Below the pieces are notes generated by a model. It saw only the letters and a program-made list of their open reading frames with translations. It was not told the origin of the DNA and searched no databases. This document shows positions 1 through 8,178 of a stretch of DNA of 64,000 bases, one piece after another. The DNA comes from Demequina sediminicola (lineage in GTDB: Bacteria > Actinomycetota > Actinomycetes > Actinomycetales > Demequinaceae). How positions within the stretch are numbered: the stretch's first letter is position 1; every line of letters begins with the position of its first letter. The stretch is taken from assembly GCF_000975055.1 (NCBI RefSeq), contig NZ_BBRB01000001.1, positions 186,001-250,000 on the forward strand, in the 5' to 3' direction. A program made the translations under genes and the position numbers.

Positions 1-542
1 GTGAGGTGCGCGCCCTCAAGCCGGACAGCGACCTCGGCCCCCGCCACGGCGCACTCGCGGTGACATTTATGGGCGCAACGTACGCGTCAACGCAAATCGA
101 TGGCGATGACGGCACCGATCCCGAGGCGCAAGCCGCACGCCTCGTGGAGTGGGGAACGGCCATCGGCCCTGTGGTCATTGGCGGGGACTTTGGCGATGGC
201 CCCGATTCCGCCACGCTCGCAGTGATGCTGGACTCTGGCTATGCGATTGCTGCCGAAGCACTACCTGCCGGCGCAGCCGCACAGGATGGTGCCCGGGTGG
301 ACTTTATTCTGGGCCGTGAAGTCGTCCTTGAGGACTTCGCGCTGCTCGATGTCCCGTGGTCCGACCATCTGCCGCTCACCGCGCACGTGCGTACCGGTCT
401 AGGCGGCGATGTCGCGCCTCACGTCGAGCGTGACGAGGATGCCGGCGCCGCCACGTCTGAACCGTCGCCATCAGAGAGCGCGTCCGGCACGCCGTCAATC
501 AGTGAGTCACCGTCAGCGTCACCATCGCCCAGCACAAGCTAG
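1..542 (+). CDS. Endonuclease/exonuclease/phosphatase-family protein, C-terminal part
   Basis: The gene runs off the left edge; the reading frame is open from base 3, and the GTG at base 6 is probably internal. The visible 178 residues carry the C-terminal motifs of the EEP (DNase I-like) fold: GGDFGD near residue 60, VDFIL near 98 and WSDHLPLTAHV near 118, where the Asp and SDH residues bind metal and phosphate in this family. The tail after about residue 150 is a Ser/Pro-rich low-complexity stretch, as in secreted or surface-linked proteins. The substrate (nucleic acid, phosphoinositide or other phosphodiester) cannot be told. It converges on the downstream flavoprotein gene across a shared hairpin. 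Confidence 0.6.
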   Translation, partial: EVRALKPDSDLGPRHGALAVTFMGATYASTQIDGDDGTDPEAQAARLVEWGTAIGPVVIGGDFGDGPDSATLAVMLDSGYAIAAEALPAGAAAQDGARVDFILGREVVLEDFALLDVPWSDHLPLTAHVRTGLGGDVAPHVERDEDAGAATSEPSPSESASGTPSISESPSASPSPSTS

Positions 543-549
543 GTCCGCC

Positions 550-582
550 CTGGTGTCACGCATCGTCGATGGGTGACACCAG
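550..582. terminator. Bidirectional hairpin terminator
   Basis: A perfect 10-bp inverted repeat, CTGGTGTCAC at 550-559 and GTGACACCAG at 573-582, fills the 45-bp gap between two convergent genes. There is no long U-tract, which is common for actinobacterial terminators. Confidence 0.6.
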
Positions 583-587
583 GCGCG

Positions 588-1991
588 CTAGACGCGTGCT
601 TGGTCGGACAGGTGGTGCAGACGCCGCGCCACCTCTGCCGTGGTCCCTGAGAGGGACGGGTACACGGTGAACACGCCTGCGACATCGTCCACCGTCAAGT
701 GGTGCGTCACGGCGAGCGAGAGCGGGAAGATGTGCTCGCTGGCACGGGAGCCCACGATGACGGCGCCCAACACTTGTCCGGTAACGGTGTGACCGAAAAT
801 CTTGACGAAGCCCTGATCGATTCCGAGCATCTTGGCCCGGGGGTTGCGCGCCAAGTCCAAGCGCGAAACCTCATAGAAGAGACCGCGCTCCTTCAGCTCC
901 TCCTCGGAGGCTCCCACGGTGGCGATCTCGGGGGCGGTAAACACCGCCGACGCGACGTGCCGCAAATCAAGTGGGGTGACGGCGTCGCCGAGCGCATGCG
1001 CCATAGCAATGCGTCCCTGGGTGGCCGCGACGGAAGCCAGCGGGAGCACCCCGGTGCAGTCGCCGGCAGCATAGATTCCGCGAGCGGACGTGCGTGAGAC
1101 GCGGTCGACGGTGATGTAGCCGCGCTCGTCGAGTTCAACGCCCGCTTCTTCAAGGCCAAGTGAGTCAGTGTTGGGGATAGATCCCACGGCCATCAAGCAA
1201 TGGCTTCCCGTGACCACGCGGCCGTCGGCCAACGTGACCTCAACTCCGACGCCGGTGTTCTTCACGCTCTGCGCGCGGGTTCCACCCATCACATTCATGC
1301 CGCGTTCCGCGAACACTTCCTGAACAAGCGCGGCCGCCTCAGGGTCCTCGCGCGGCAGCACTCGGTCACCGGAGGACACGAGGGTGACCTCGGATCCGAG
1401 CAGACTGTAAGCACCCGCGAACTCTGCGCCCGTGACTCCGGAACCCACCACGATCAGATGTTCGGGGAGCTCGGCGAGATCGTAAAGCTGCGTCCACGTC
1501 AGGATGCGATCGTTGTCAGGCTCTGCACCTTCAACAACACGAGGCCGCGCACCCACCGCGAGCAAGACCACATCGGCGTCAAGCGTCTCGCCGTCGACCA
1601 CGACGTTGCCCTCGGGCGTCAGCGTCGCGCTGCCATGGAGCACCGTGATGCCGTTGTCTGCCATCCGGCTTGAAATGTCACCCGACTGCTTGGCGACGAG
1701 CGCCCGGATGCGCGCATTGACGGCGGCCACATCGACCACATGTGCAGTCGATTCGGAGCCATGCGCATCGCGGATTCCTAGTTGCGGTGCGCGGTCTGCG
1801 ATGGTGCGCCACTCAGCCGTGGCGATGGCCGTCTTGGAGGGCACCACATCGGTGAGGACGGCGTTACCGCCCATCCCTTGACGCTCGACCAAGGTGACAT
1901 CTGCACCGGCTTTGCGGGCGACGAGGGCCGCCTCGTATCCTCCAGGGCCGCCACCAATAATTGCCACGTGTGTCGTTGCCATAAACTCCAT
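588..1991 (-). CDS. lpdA: LpdA-like NAD(P)H:quinone oxidoreductase (flavoprotein disulfide reductase family)
   Basis: This FAD protein belongs to the pyridine nucleotide-disulfide oxidoreductase family: GGGPGGYEAA near residue 13 binds FAD, VVGSGVTGAEFA near 180 binds NAD(P)H, GIYAAGDCTG near 305 is the second FAD motif, followed by the dimerisation domain. In true dihydrolipoamide dehydrogenase the segment near residue 43 holds the redox pair CxxxxC; here it reads GGNAVLTDVVPSK with no cysteine, so disulfide chemistry is not possible. This matches mycobacterial LpdA (Rv3303c), an NAD(P)H-dependent quinone reductase. An in-frame ATG at 1982 (MATTHVA) is an equally good start. It is divergent from the purine-nucleoside phosphorylase gene, as in mycobacteria. 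Confidence 0.8.
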   Translation of the reverse strand: MEFMATTHVAIIGGGPGGYEAALVARKAGADVTLVERQGMGGNAVLTDVVPSKTAIATAEWRTIADRAPQLGIRDAHGSESTAHVVDVAAVNARIRALVAKQSGDISSRMADNGITVLHGSATLTPEGNVVVDGETLDADVVLLAVGARPRVVEGAEPDNDRILTWTQLYDLAELPEHLIVVGSGVTGAEFAGAYSLLGSEVTLVSSGDRVLPREDPEAAALVQEVFAERGMNVMGGTRAQSVKNTGVGVEVTLADGRVVTGSHCLMAVGSIPNTDSLGLEEAGVELDERGYITVDRVSRTSARGIYAAGDCTGVLPLASVAATQGRIAMAHALGDAVTPLDLRHVASAVFTAPEIATVGASEEELKERGLFYEVSRLDLARNPRAKMLGIDQGFVKIFGHTVTGQVLGAVIVGSRASEHIFPLSLAVTHHLTVDDVAGVFTVYPSLSGTTAEVARRLHHLSDQARV

Positions 1992-2044
1992 TGTCTCTCA
2001 CTCGCGGCAGGCGAAACTCACCTCTGGCAGGTTACGCTCGATGT

Positions 2045-2845
2045 ATGACACACGCCTCAGCACACGCATCCGAAGCCGCCGCCGCCATTGCCGCCGCCAC
2101 GGGCGTAGAAAAGCACGACATTGCCCTTGTTTTGGGATCAGGTTGGGGAGGTGCAGCCGAACTCATTGGAGAGGAAGTCGCGTCTGTTCCTGCCAATGAA
2201 ATCCCAGGCTTCGCCGGACACGTTGTCGCCGGCCACCACCCGACGCTTCGGTCGTTGAAGACGGCCGATGGTCGCGCAGTTTTGGTCTTGGGGGCGCGCC
2301 AACACTTCTATCAAGTGCGCGATGCCGCGAAGGTGGCACACGGTGTGCGCACCGCGGCCGCGACTGGCTGCACGCAGCTCGTGCTCACCAACGGATGCGG
2401 CTCCACTCGCCCCGAGGTAGGCCCGGGAGAGGTCGTGCTCCTCACGGACCACCTGAACCTGACCGGCGCCACGCCTCTCGAGGGTGCGACGTTCGTTGAC
2501 TTGACCCAGACGTATTCGCCACGGCTGCGGGCGCTCGCGCGCGAGATCGATGCGAACCTCAAGGACGGCGTGTACGCACAGTTCACCGGCCCTCAGTACG
2601 AAACCCCTGCAGAGGTGCGCATGGCTTCCATTCTTGGCGCCGACCTGGTGGGTATGTCGACAGCGCTCGAGGCCATCGCCGCACGCGAAGTGGGGCTCGA
2701 GATCCTGGGTCTGTCACTGGTCACCAACCTTGCAGCAGGCATCGGCGGGGAAACCCTCAACCACCAAGAAGTCATTGACGCCGGCACCGCTGCCGCGCCT
2801 CGGATCTCCCGACTGCTGGCTGACGTGGTGGAGCGCATGTCATGA
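2045..2845 (+). CDS. punA: Purine-nucleoside phosphorylase (type II, trimeric)
   Basis: The enzyme splits purine (deoxy)nucleosides with phosphate into base and (deoxy)ribose 1-phosphate. Family landmarks are LVLGSGWGG near residue 29 (phosphate loop), TNGCGSTRPEVGPGE near 118, GPQYETPAE near 180 and VGMSTALEA near 200, the base-binding region. The ATG at 2045 gives 266 residues, the usual length; an upstream in-frame extension overlaps the divergent promoter and looks spurious. Its stop overlaps the start of the phosphosugar mutase (ATGA), so the two are translationally coupled, which fits a route from sugar 1-phosphate to sugar 5-phosphate. Confidence 0.88.
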   Translation: MTHASAHASEAAAAIAAATGVEKHDIALVLGSGWGGAAELIGEEVASVPANEIPGFAGHVVAGHHPTLRSLKTADGRAVLVLGARQHFYQVRDAAKVAHGVRTAAATGCTQLVLTNGCGSTRPEVGPGEVVLLTDHLNLTGATPLEGATFVDLTQTYSPRLRALAREIDANLKDGVYAQFTGPQYETPAEVRMASILGADLVGMSTALEAIAAREVGLEILGLSLVTNLAAGIGGETLNHQEVIDAGTAAAPRISRLLADVVERMS

Positions 2846-4554
2846 GCGAAACCAGTGCTCTGATTGACCTCGCAACAGCGTGGGCGGCCGACGACCCGGA
2901 CCCTGCGACTCGTGAAGAGATGGAAGCCATCATCCATGCGGCCCGGGCTGGCTACGACGATGCTGTCCACGAACTTGAAGACCGCTTCCGCGGCATGCTC
3001 GAGTTCGGGACAGCGGGCCTACGCGGAGCCTTAGGCGCCGGGCCCAATCGGATGAACCGCGCGGTAGTGATTCGTGCCGCAGCGGGCCTTGCGGCGTTCC
3101 TCACCGAGGCTCTCACGGAAGCGGGTTTCGAGCCACGCGCCAAGGTCGTGATTGGTTTTGATGCCCGTCATGGTTCGCATGACTTCGCTGTCGACACCGC
3201 AGCGGTCATGACAGCCGCAGGCCACGAGGCTCTGCTGATGCCTCGCCTGTTGCCGACCCCCATGCTGGCGTACGTGACGCGCGACCTCGACGCGGATGCG
3301 GGCGTCATGGTGACCGCGTCCCACAATCCCCCACAAGACAACGGCTACAAGGTGTACCTCGGCGGCCGCGTTGTCACTGGAGACGGCCAAGGCGCGCAGA
3401 TCGTGTCGCCCTACGACGCTCAGATCGCTGCAAAGATCGCCAATGTCATTGCAGTGGCCGACGTCCCGCGCGCGGAAGACGGCTGGGAGCTGATCGAGTC
3501 GCCCGTACTGATGGGCTACATCGACAACGTTGCGGCTCTCGCCGGACCACCACTGGAAAAGTCGCCGCGCCACGACGTGCGGATAGTTCTCACCCCGCTG
3601 CACGGTGTGGGCGGTGCCCTCGTCGAGACAGTGCTGAGCTCTGCAGGGTTTGGTGACCTGCACACAGTCCCCGAGCAAGCCGAGCCCGACGGCGACTTCC
3701 CTACAGTCGCGTTCCCCAACCCTGAGGAAAAGGGTGCCATCGACTTGGCGCTTGACCTTGCCCGTTCCATCGATGCGGACCTCGTCATTGCTAACGATCC
3801 CGATGCGGATCGCTGCGCTGTCGCCACCATCATTGATGGTGAATGGACCATGCTCCACGGCGACGTCGTAGGTTCGCTCCTCGGTGAGCGCATCGCCTCA
3901 CGTGGCGGGCACCCCGAGGGTGCAGTCCTCGCAAACTCGATCGTGTCGTCGCGGATGCTTGGCCGTATCGCGGAACACCACGGCCTCCAGCACGCCCACA
4001 CGCTCACAGGGTTCAAGTGGATCGCTCGCGAGCCCGGCATCGTGTTCGGCTACGAGGAAGCGCTCGGGTATTGCGTTGCTCCTGACCTGGTTCGGGACAA
4101 GGACGGCATCTCAGCGGCAGTGCTGATGGCCGACTACGTGGCCGAACTCAAGGCCGAGGGCCGTACTTTGAGCGACGCCATCGACGACCTCAACCGGACG
4201 TACGGCATCCACCTCACGCGCCAGGTCTCGGGGCGGTTCAGCGACCTCTCGCAGATTCCTGCACGCATGGAACGGCTGCTTGCTGACCCTCCCACGTCGT
4301 TGGGCGGGTCGCACGTGGTAGCAACCGACGACATGAACGAAGGCTTCCAGGGCTTGCCCCCGACCAATGGCCTGCACTTGGCCACCAAATCCGGTGCCCG
4401 TGTCATCATCCGCCCCTCAGGGACAGAGCCAAAGATCAAGGCCTATCTCGAAGTAGTGCACAAGCCCACGGACAAGCTCGATTCAGCGCACGCCCATGCC
4501 GTCAAGGACATGGACGCGCTGGAAGCCGACGTCCGTCAGGCGCTTGGCCTCTAG
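2842..4554 (+). CDS. pmmB: Phosphosugar mutase of the PGM2/PMM type, probably acting as phosphopentomutase
   Basis: This is an alpha-D-phosphohexomutase superfamily enzyme of 570 residues with all four active-site loops: GTAGLRG near residue 57, the phosphoserine loop TASHNPPQDNGYK near 158, the metal loop NDPDADRC near 317, the sugar loop GYEEALGYCV near 400 and the phosphate loop RPSGTEPK near 525. Mycobacterial orthologues are named phosphomannomutase (pmmB), but the long PGM2-like form and its ATGA coupling to purine-nucleoside phosphorylase, with deoC next door, suggest that (deoxy)ribose 1-phosphate is the physiological substrate. That role is inferred from context. Confidence 0.82.
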   Translation: MSETSALIDLATAWAADDPDPATREEMEAIIHAARAGYDDAVHELEDRFRGMLEFGTAGLRGALGAGPNRMNRAVVIRAAAGLAAFLTEALTEAGFEPRAKVVIGFDARHGSHDFAVDTAAVMTAAGHEALLMPRLLPTPMLAYVTRDLDADAGVMVTASHNPPQDNGYKVYLGGRVVTGDGQGAQIVSPYDAQIAAKIANVIAVADVPRAEDGWELIESPVLMGYIDNVAALAGPPLEKSPRHDVRIVLTPLHGVGGALVETVLSSAGFGDLHTVPEQAEPDGDFPTVAFPNPEEKGAIDLALDLARSIDADLVIANDPDADRCAVATIIDGEWTMLHGDVVGSLLGERIASRGGHPEGAVLANSIVSSRMLGRIAEHHGLQHAHTLTGFKWIAREPGIVFGYEEALGYCVAPDLVRDKDGISAAVLMADYVAELKAEGRTLSDAIDDLNRTYGIHLTRQVSGRFSDLSQIPARMERLLADPPTSLGGSHVVATDDMNEGFQGLPPTNGLHLATKSGARVIIRPSGTEPKIKAYLEVVHKPTDKLDSAHAHAVKDMDALEADVRQALGL

Positions 4555-4597
4555 CCTGGCCGCGAGTTCCACGACGCTGGGACCTGCATCACGCAAT

Positions 4598-4633
4598 GAA
4601 GGCCGGGATGCTCCGAGGAGCAGCCCGGCCTTC
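4598..4633. terminator. Bidirectional hairpin terminator
   Basis: GAAGGCCGGG at 4598-4607 pairs with CCCGGCCTTC at 4624-4633, with a further TGCTCC/GGAGCA pairing inside. It sits between the convergent mutase and deoC genes. Confidence 0.75.
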
Positions 4634-4656
4634 GCCGCGTTCACGCATGGTGCGAG

Positions 4657-5349
4657 TCAGTACCCGCCGTCGCCGGCATCGTCCGTCTGCACGCCGTCGA
4701 GGCCGTCGAGGACTCCCCGAGTTCCCGACAGGCCCAAGCGGCTGGCGCCAGCGTTGATCATGGCGATCGCGTCATCGGCAGTCCGCACTCCGCCTGAGGC
4801 CTTGACCCCAAGCGCATCACCTACGGTTTCGCGCATCAGTCGCACAGCGTGCTCGCTTGCGCCACCCGCCGGGTGAAAGCCCGTCGACGTCTTCACAAAG
4901 TCCGCGCCCGCATCCGCTGCGGCACGGCACGCGCCCACAATGGCCTCGTCGCTTAGTGCCGCAGACTCGATGATGACCTTGAGAATCTTGCCCTCGGGCA
5001 CTGCCGCACGAACTGCAGCGATGTCCTTCTGGACGTCCTCGAAGCGAGACTCGATGGCGGCCGCAACATCGATGACCATATCCACCTCGTCAGCACCCTG
5101 AGCTACGCTCAGCGCGGCCTCAGCGGCTTTGATCTGCGAGTGGTGCTTGCCCGAAGGGAAGCCGCAGACAGTGGCAACAGCCAGGCCCTCGGGAACCTCG
5201 ACGGGCAGCATGGAGGGCGACACACAGATCGAGAAAGCCCCAAGTTCGTGGGCCTCGGCGATGAGCGCGTCGACATCCGCCGGAGTCGCTTCGGGCTTCA
5301 ACAACGTGTGGTCAACGTAGCTGGCCAGGCTGGCGCGGGACAAAGTCAT
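4657..5349 (-). CDS. deoC: Deoxyribose-phosphate aldolase
   Basis: The enzyme cleaves 2-deoxyribose 5-phosphate to glyceraldehyde 3-phosphate and acetaldehyde, the last step of deoxynucleoside catabolism. It is a class I aldolase TIM barrel: [10 protein letters not shown] near residue 13, the Schiff-base lysine in FVKTSTGF near 150 and the second active-site lysine in VKASGGVRT near 180. The length of 230 residues is normal. AGAGGAG lies about 8 bases before the ATG, supporting this start. It converges on the mutase gene that would supply its substrate. Confidence 0.93.
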   Translation of the reverse strand: MTLSRASLASYVDHTLLKPEATPADVDALIAEAHELGAFSICVSPSMLPVEVPEGLAVATVCGFPSGKHHSQIKAAEAALSVAQGADEVDMVIDVAAAIESRFEDVQKDIAAVRAAVPEGKILKVIIESAALSDEAIVGACRAAADAGADFVKTSTGFHPAGGASEHAVRLMRETVGDALGVKASGGVRTADDAIAMINAGASRLGLSGTRGVLDGLDGVQTDDAGDGGY

Positions 5350-5512
5350 GAGTGACGCTCCTCTGAGTACGGAATAGGTGCCGCTGCGGCAACAGCGGTG
5401 CTACCCACCAGCCTACGTCGGCTTAGCCCGTCACGCGCCGCGCACCACCCAGAACATGACTTGAACCTTCATACCAAGCGTGCGATCATTCCAGCAGAGC
5501 CCCCATCGGCTC

Positions 5513-5554
5513 CCGGACGAGGGTGACGTACCCGGCAACGCGACAAGACGTCAC
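5513..5554 (+). promoter_or_regulatory. Guanidine-III (ykkC-III) riboswitch
   Basis: The sequence follows the compact ykkC-III consensus: CCGGACGAGG, then GTGACGT, GTACCCGG and ACAAGACG in order. Stem P1 is a perfect 7-bp pairing of GTGACGT (5523-5529) with ACGTCAC (5548-5554), and CCGG at 5513-5516 can pair with CCGG at 5532-5535 to make the class's pseudoknot. As I remember the reference sequences, their P1 bases differ but still pair, which is covariation. The ribosome binding site GGGAG at 5557-5561 starts two bases after the aptamer, so guanidine would control access of the ribosome to the downstream SMR exporter gene. Confidence 0.85.
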
Positions 5555-5566
5555 ACGGGAGTTCTC

Positions 5567-5881
5567 ATGCCGTGGCTCATTCTCATTCTTTCTGGTGTCC
5601 TCGAAGCCGTGTGGGCAACAGCCCTTTCGCGTAGTGAAGGCTTTTCACGCCTCTGGCCCAGCGTCGTCTTTCTGGTGGCGCTCACGCTCAGCATGGCCGG
5701 GCTCGCCTGGTCGCTGAAGTACCTTCCCGTGGGCACGGCCTACGCGGTCTGGGTCGGCATCGGCGCAGCGCTCACCACTGGCTGGGCCATGTCTACTGGC
5801 GCTGAGCCATTCTCCATCGTCAGGGTTCTCCTCATCCTGGGCATTGTCGGCTGCGTCGCAGGACTCAAGGTGACGTCGTAA
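5567..5881 (+). CDS. gdx: SMR-family guanidinium exporter (Gdx/SugE type)
   Basis: A 104-residue, four-helix small multidrug resistance protein. The essential helix-1 glutamate is in GVLEAVWATAL near residue 13, followed by GFSRLWPS, the signature of the Gdx/SugE branch and unlike EmrE-type drug exporters. YAVWVGIGAALT near 60 is the conserved helix-3 segment. These proteins exchange guanidinium for protons as antiparallel dimers. The start at 5567 follows GGGAG by five bases; the longer open frame would translate through the riboswitch and is rejected. The guanidine-III riboswitch directly upstream makes the guanidine assignment strong even though no urea carboxylase or guanidinase gene is near. 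Confidence 0.88.
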   Translation: MPWLILILSGVLEAVWATALSRSEGFSRLWPSVVFLVALTLSMAGLAWSLKYLPVGTAYAVWVGIGAALTTGWAMSTGAEPFSIVRVLLILGIVGCVAGLKVTS

Positions 5882-5945
5882 ACCTGCCGCCTGGCCGTAA
5901 GCCCGCTCGGCGTCAGCGCAGGCTCGGATCGCTTCAGACAACGCA

Positions 5946-5999
5946 CAACGCCCGCCCGTCGCGACCGGCAACGAGCCGGAAAGCGAAGGGCGGGCGTTG
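5946..5999. terminator. Bidirectional hairpin terminator
   Basis: CAACGCCCGCCC (5946-5957) and GGGCGGGCGTTG (5988-5999) form a perfect 12-bp stem between the convergent gdx and add genes; a smaller CCGGC/GCCGG hairpin lies in the loop. Confidence 0.75.
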
Positions 6000-6016
6000 G
6001 TGTCTGCGGTGAGGAA

Positions 6017-7084
6017 CTACAGCTCGATGCCGTAGGCCTCCAGAATCATTTCAGCGAGGTCACCACGGTCCTGGTAAGGCAGGAAGACGCCCCAGGCAGC
6101 ACTCAACGTGGCCTCAAGCAAGTCGTCCTTGGTCCAGCCGTTGTCGACCAGTGCCTTGTACTCGCCGCTCATCGACACGCCGGACACCAGACGGTTGTCA
6201 GTGTTGATGGTCACCGCAAAGCCCAAGTCGCGCAGCGTGTGGATGGGGTGCTCCTCCACCGACTTCGCGGCACCCGTCTGCACGTTGGAGGTCGGGCAGC
6301 ATTCGAGGGGGATCTGCAGGTCGAGAGCGTGCTGAGCGATGTGTCCCAGGTTGGGCTCGTCCGAATCGAAGTCCTCGATGTCCTCCCAGATCCGCACACC
6401 GTGACCGATGCGACGGGCACCCTGGACCAGCGCATCCGAGACCGAGGCAGCGCCGTCGGCTTCGCCCGCGTGAATAGTGACGGGCAGGTGGTTCTCACGC
6501 AGGTAGGCAAACGCCTCGGCGTGGTTCGCGGGCGGGAAACCCAACTCCGGGCCAGCAATGTCGAAGCCCACACAGCAGCGCTCACGGTTAGCAACAGCCA
6601 GTTGCGCGACCTCAAGGGAGCGGTCCAGGTGGCGCATGGCGTCCAAGAGTGCGGCAGCGCGGATCACGCGGCCGCTTTCGACGGCCTCCGCAACGCCCTC
6701 GTCGATGCCAGCCTGAACGGCTTCAACGACCTGCTGCATGCTCAACCCACCAGCGACGTGCTGCTCGGGGGCGTAGCGCAGTTCCGCGTAGATGACGCCG
6801 TCATCAGCGAGGTCGACCACGGCCTCGCGGGCCACGCGACGCAGGTTGTCCTCGGTCTGCATCACAGCGGTGGTGTGCGCGAATGCTTCGAGGTACTTCA
6901 CGAGGTCGCCTGAGTTGGCGTTCTCCGCGAAAATCTTGGCAAGCTCATCCGGGTTCGTTGAGGGCAGTTCGTGCCCAATCTCTCCGGCGAGTTCAATCAA
7001 AGTAGTGGGCCGCAGGCCTCCATCGAGGTGATCGTGGAGAACAACCTTGGGCAGGGCAACGATGTCGTCATAGGTAAGACTCAT
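6017..7084 (-). CDS. add: Adenosine deaminase
   Basis: Converts adenosine and deoxyadenosine to (deoxy)inosine, which purine-nucleoside phosphorylase can then cleave. The zinc ligands and catalytic residues of the family are visible: HDHLDGG near residue 17, the glutamate in TIHAGEADG near 205, RIGHGVRI near 228, and the paired aspartates in INTDNRLVSG near 300. At 355 residues it is the normal size. It is the last salvage gene on the minus strand, 74 bp downstream of nothing else coding on that strand, so it may have its own promoter at about 7090-7150. Confidence 0.92.
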   Translation of the reverse strand: MSLTYDDIVALPKVVLHDHLDGGLRPTTLIELAGEIGHELPSTNPDELAKIFAENANSGDLVKYLEAFAHTTAVMQTEDNLRRVAREAVVDLADDGVIYAELRYAPEQHVAGGLSMQQVVEAVQAGIDEGVAEAVESGRVIRAAALLDAMRHLDRSLEVAQLAVANRERCCVGFDIAGPELGFPPANHAEAFAYLRENHLPVTIHAGEADGAASVSDALVQGARRIGHGVRIWEDIEDFDSDEPNLGHIAQHALDLQIPLECCPTSNVQTGAAKSVEEHPIHTLRDLGFAVTINTDNRLVSGVSMSGEYKALVDNGWTKDDLLEATLSAAWGVFLPYQDRGDLAEMILEAYGIEL

Positions 7085-7158
7085 TGTTCAAGGTTACCTG
7101 CGCATCGGCTCTCCCGCGGGCAGAGCCCCTCGAGCTGCCCACCGGAGCCCGGCTGCTA

Positions 7159-8178
7159 CTACGAACGGTGGCGGCGTTGGCGCGGCAACACCATCCAGCA
7201 CACTCGGGTCCACTGCCCCAGTGCGGGCTCCTTGGGTCCGCCGCCCACCATCCGCTCGGCGGTCAAAGGCAACGAGCGTCCTGTGCCAGGTTCATAGACC
7301 CGGTAGCCGCCTTCGATGCGCCCCGTGAGGAGCACGACGTGGCGAGGGACTGCCTGGCTCCATCCGCCTGCACTGTCGCCTCCGGTGTACATCGGCACCG
7401 GAATGCCGTCACGGAGTGCGGCCGATGCATGTGACATCGCAGCGTCCATCATTGCCGGATCGGTGTCATCGATCACAGCACCACGGAACTTGACGCCAGC
7501 AAAGCGAGTGGCGTTGTCGAGTCGCCAGGGCGGCGTCCCCAGCGATGTGGGCCACGGTGCGATTCCCAGTCCCCTCGACGTCGCGGAGCGGTGCAGGACC
7601 CGCTGCAATGCGGCCCAGCGCCCGTCGATCGTGCGAGGGTTCTCTTCTTCAACCGTGACGGCCAACGCTTCAGCTGGCAAGTGGTCACCGAACACGCGCC
7701 CAGTCATGACCCACGCGGCAACGAGCGGGTCACCCATCATGAGCATCATGGCCATCACGGCAGCGCCACAGGTGGTCTCATCGATCTGGGTCGCCTTCAC
7801 TGACCCCAAGCGCACAGCGCCGATGCCGGTACCGGCGGGGGCGCGAATCACGTCTTTGGCGCTCTCGGAGAGTTTTTCCCACGAGGCAGCCAGTGACGCC
7901 ACCGCAGTCACAGTCGCACCGGCAGCAAAAGCCCTTTCAAGGACATCTGCGTCGGTCACCATCTCTGAGCGCGCGGCTTCAAGAGCCTTGCGGTCTGCAC
8001 TCGAGCATTCCGCAAGTCGACGCGTATAAGCCCTGGCAAAGACAGTGTCGCCCTCGCGCCGTGGGCCACGTTGGGCAAGTCCGGCAGCGTGCGACGCCGC
8101 GTAGGGCTTAGCCCACGAACCGCGAAGTCCGAGGGCGCCGGCTGTACGCGCCGCGAGCGATGTCAGAGTCCAAGCCAC
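7159..8178 (-). CDS. Peptidase C39-like protein of unknown function
   Basis: Not a named family that I can assign. The 339-residue product has a plausible papain-like triad in the C39-like order: Q131 and C137 in TQIDETTCGAA, H280 in PRHVVLLTG and E296 in YRVYEPGTG (C39 enzymes usually have Asp here). No clear signal peptide; the N-terminus is mildly hydrophobic. The GTG start shares a base with the stop of deoA (TAGTG), so it is translationally coupled to the nucleoside operon; an open frame continues upstream inside deoA but lacks a convincing start. Its role in nucleoside use is unknown. Confidence 0.6.
   Translation of the reverse strand: MAWTLTSLAARTAGALGLRGSWAKPYAASHAAGLAQRGPRREGDTVFARAYTRRLAECSSADRKALEAARSEMVTDADVLERAFAAGATVTAVASLAASWEKLSESAKDVIRAPAGTGIGAVRLGSVKATQIDETTCGAAVMAMMLMMGDPLVAAWVMTGRVFGDHLPAEALAVTVEEENPRTIDGRWAALQRVLHRSATSRGLGIAPWPTSLGTPPWRLDNATRFAGVKFRGAVIDDTDPAMMDAAMSHASAALRDGIPVPMYTGGDSAGGWSQAVPRHVVLLTGRIEGGYRVYEPGTGRSLPLTAERMVGGGPKEPALGQWTRVCWMVLPRQRRHRS

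Noticed and set aside
699..1881. Long plus-strand open frames antisense to the LpdA-like gene
   Set aside because: They are high-GC shadows with no ribosome sites, domains or composition of real proteins; the minus-strand flavoprotein accounts for the region.
5480..5566. N-terminal extension of the SMR protein to 133 residues
   Set aside because: It would translate the riboswitch and ribosome site; SMR proteins are about 105 residues and begin at the hydrophobic helix.
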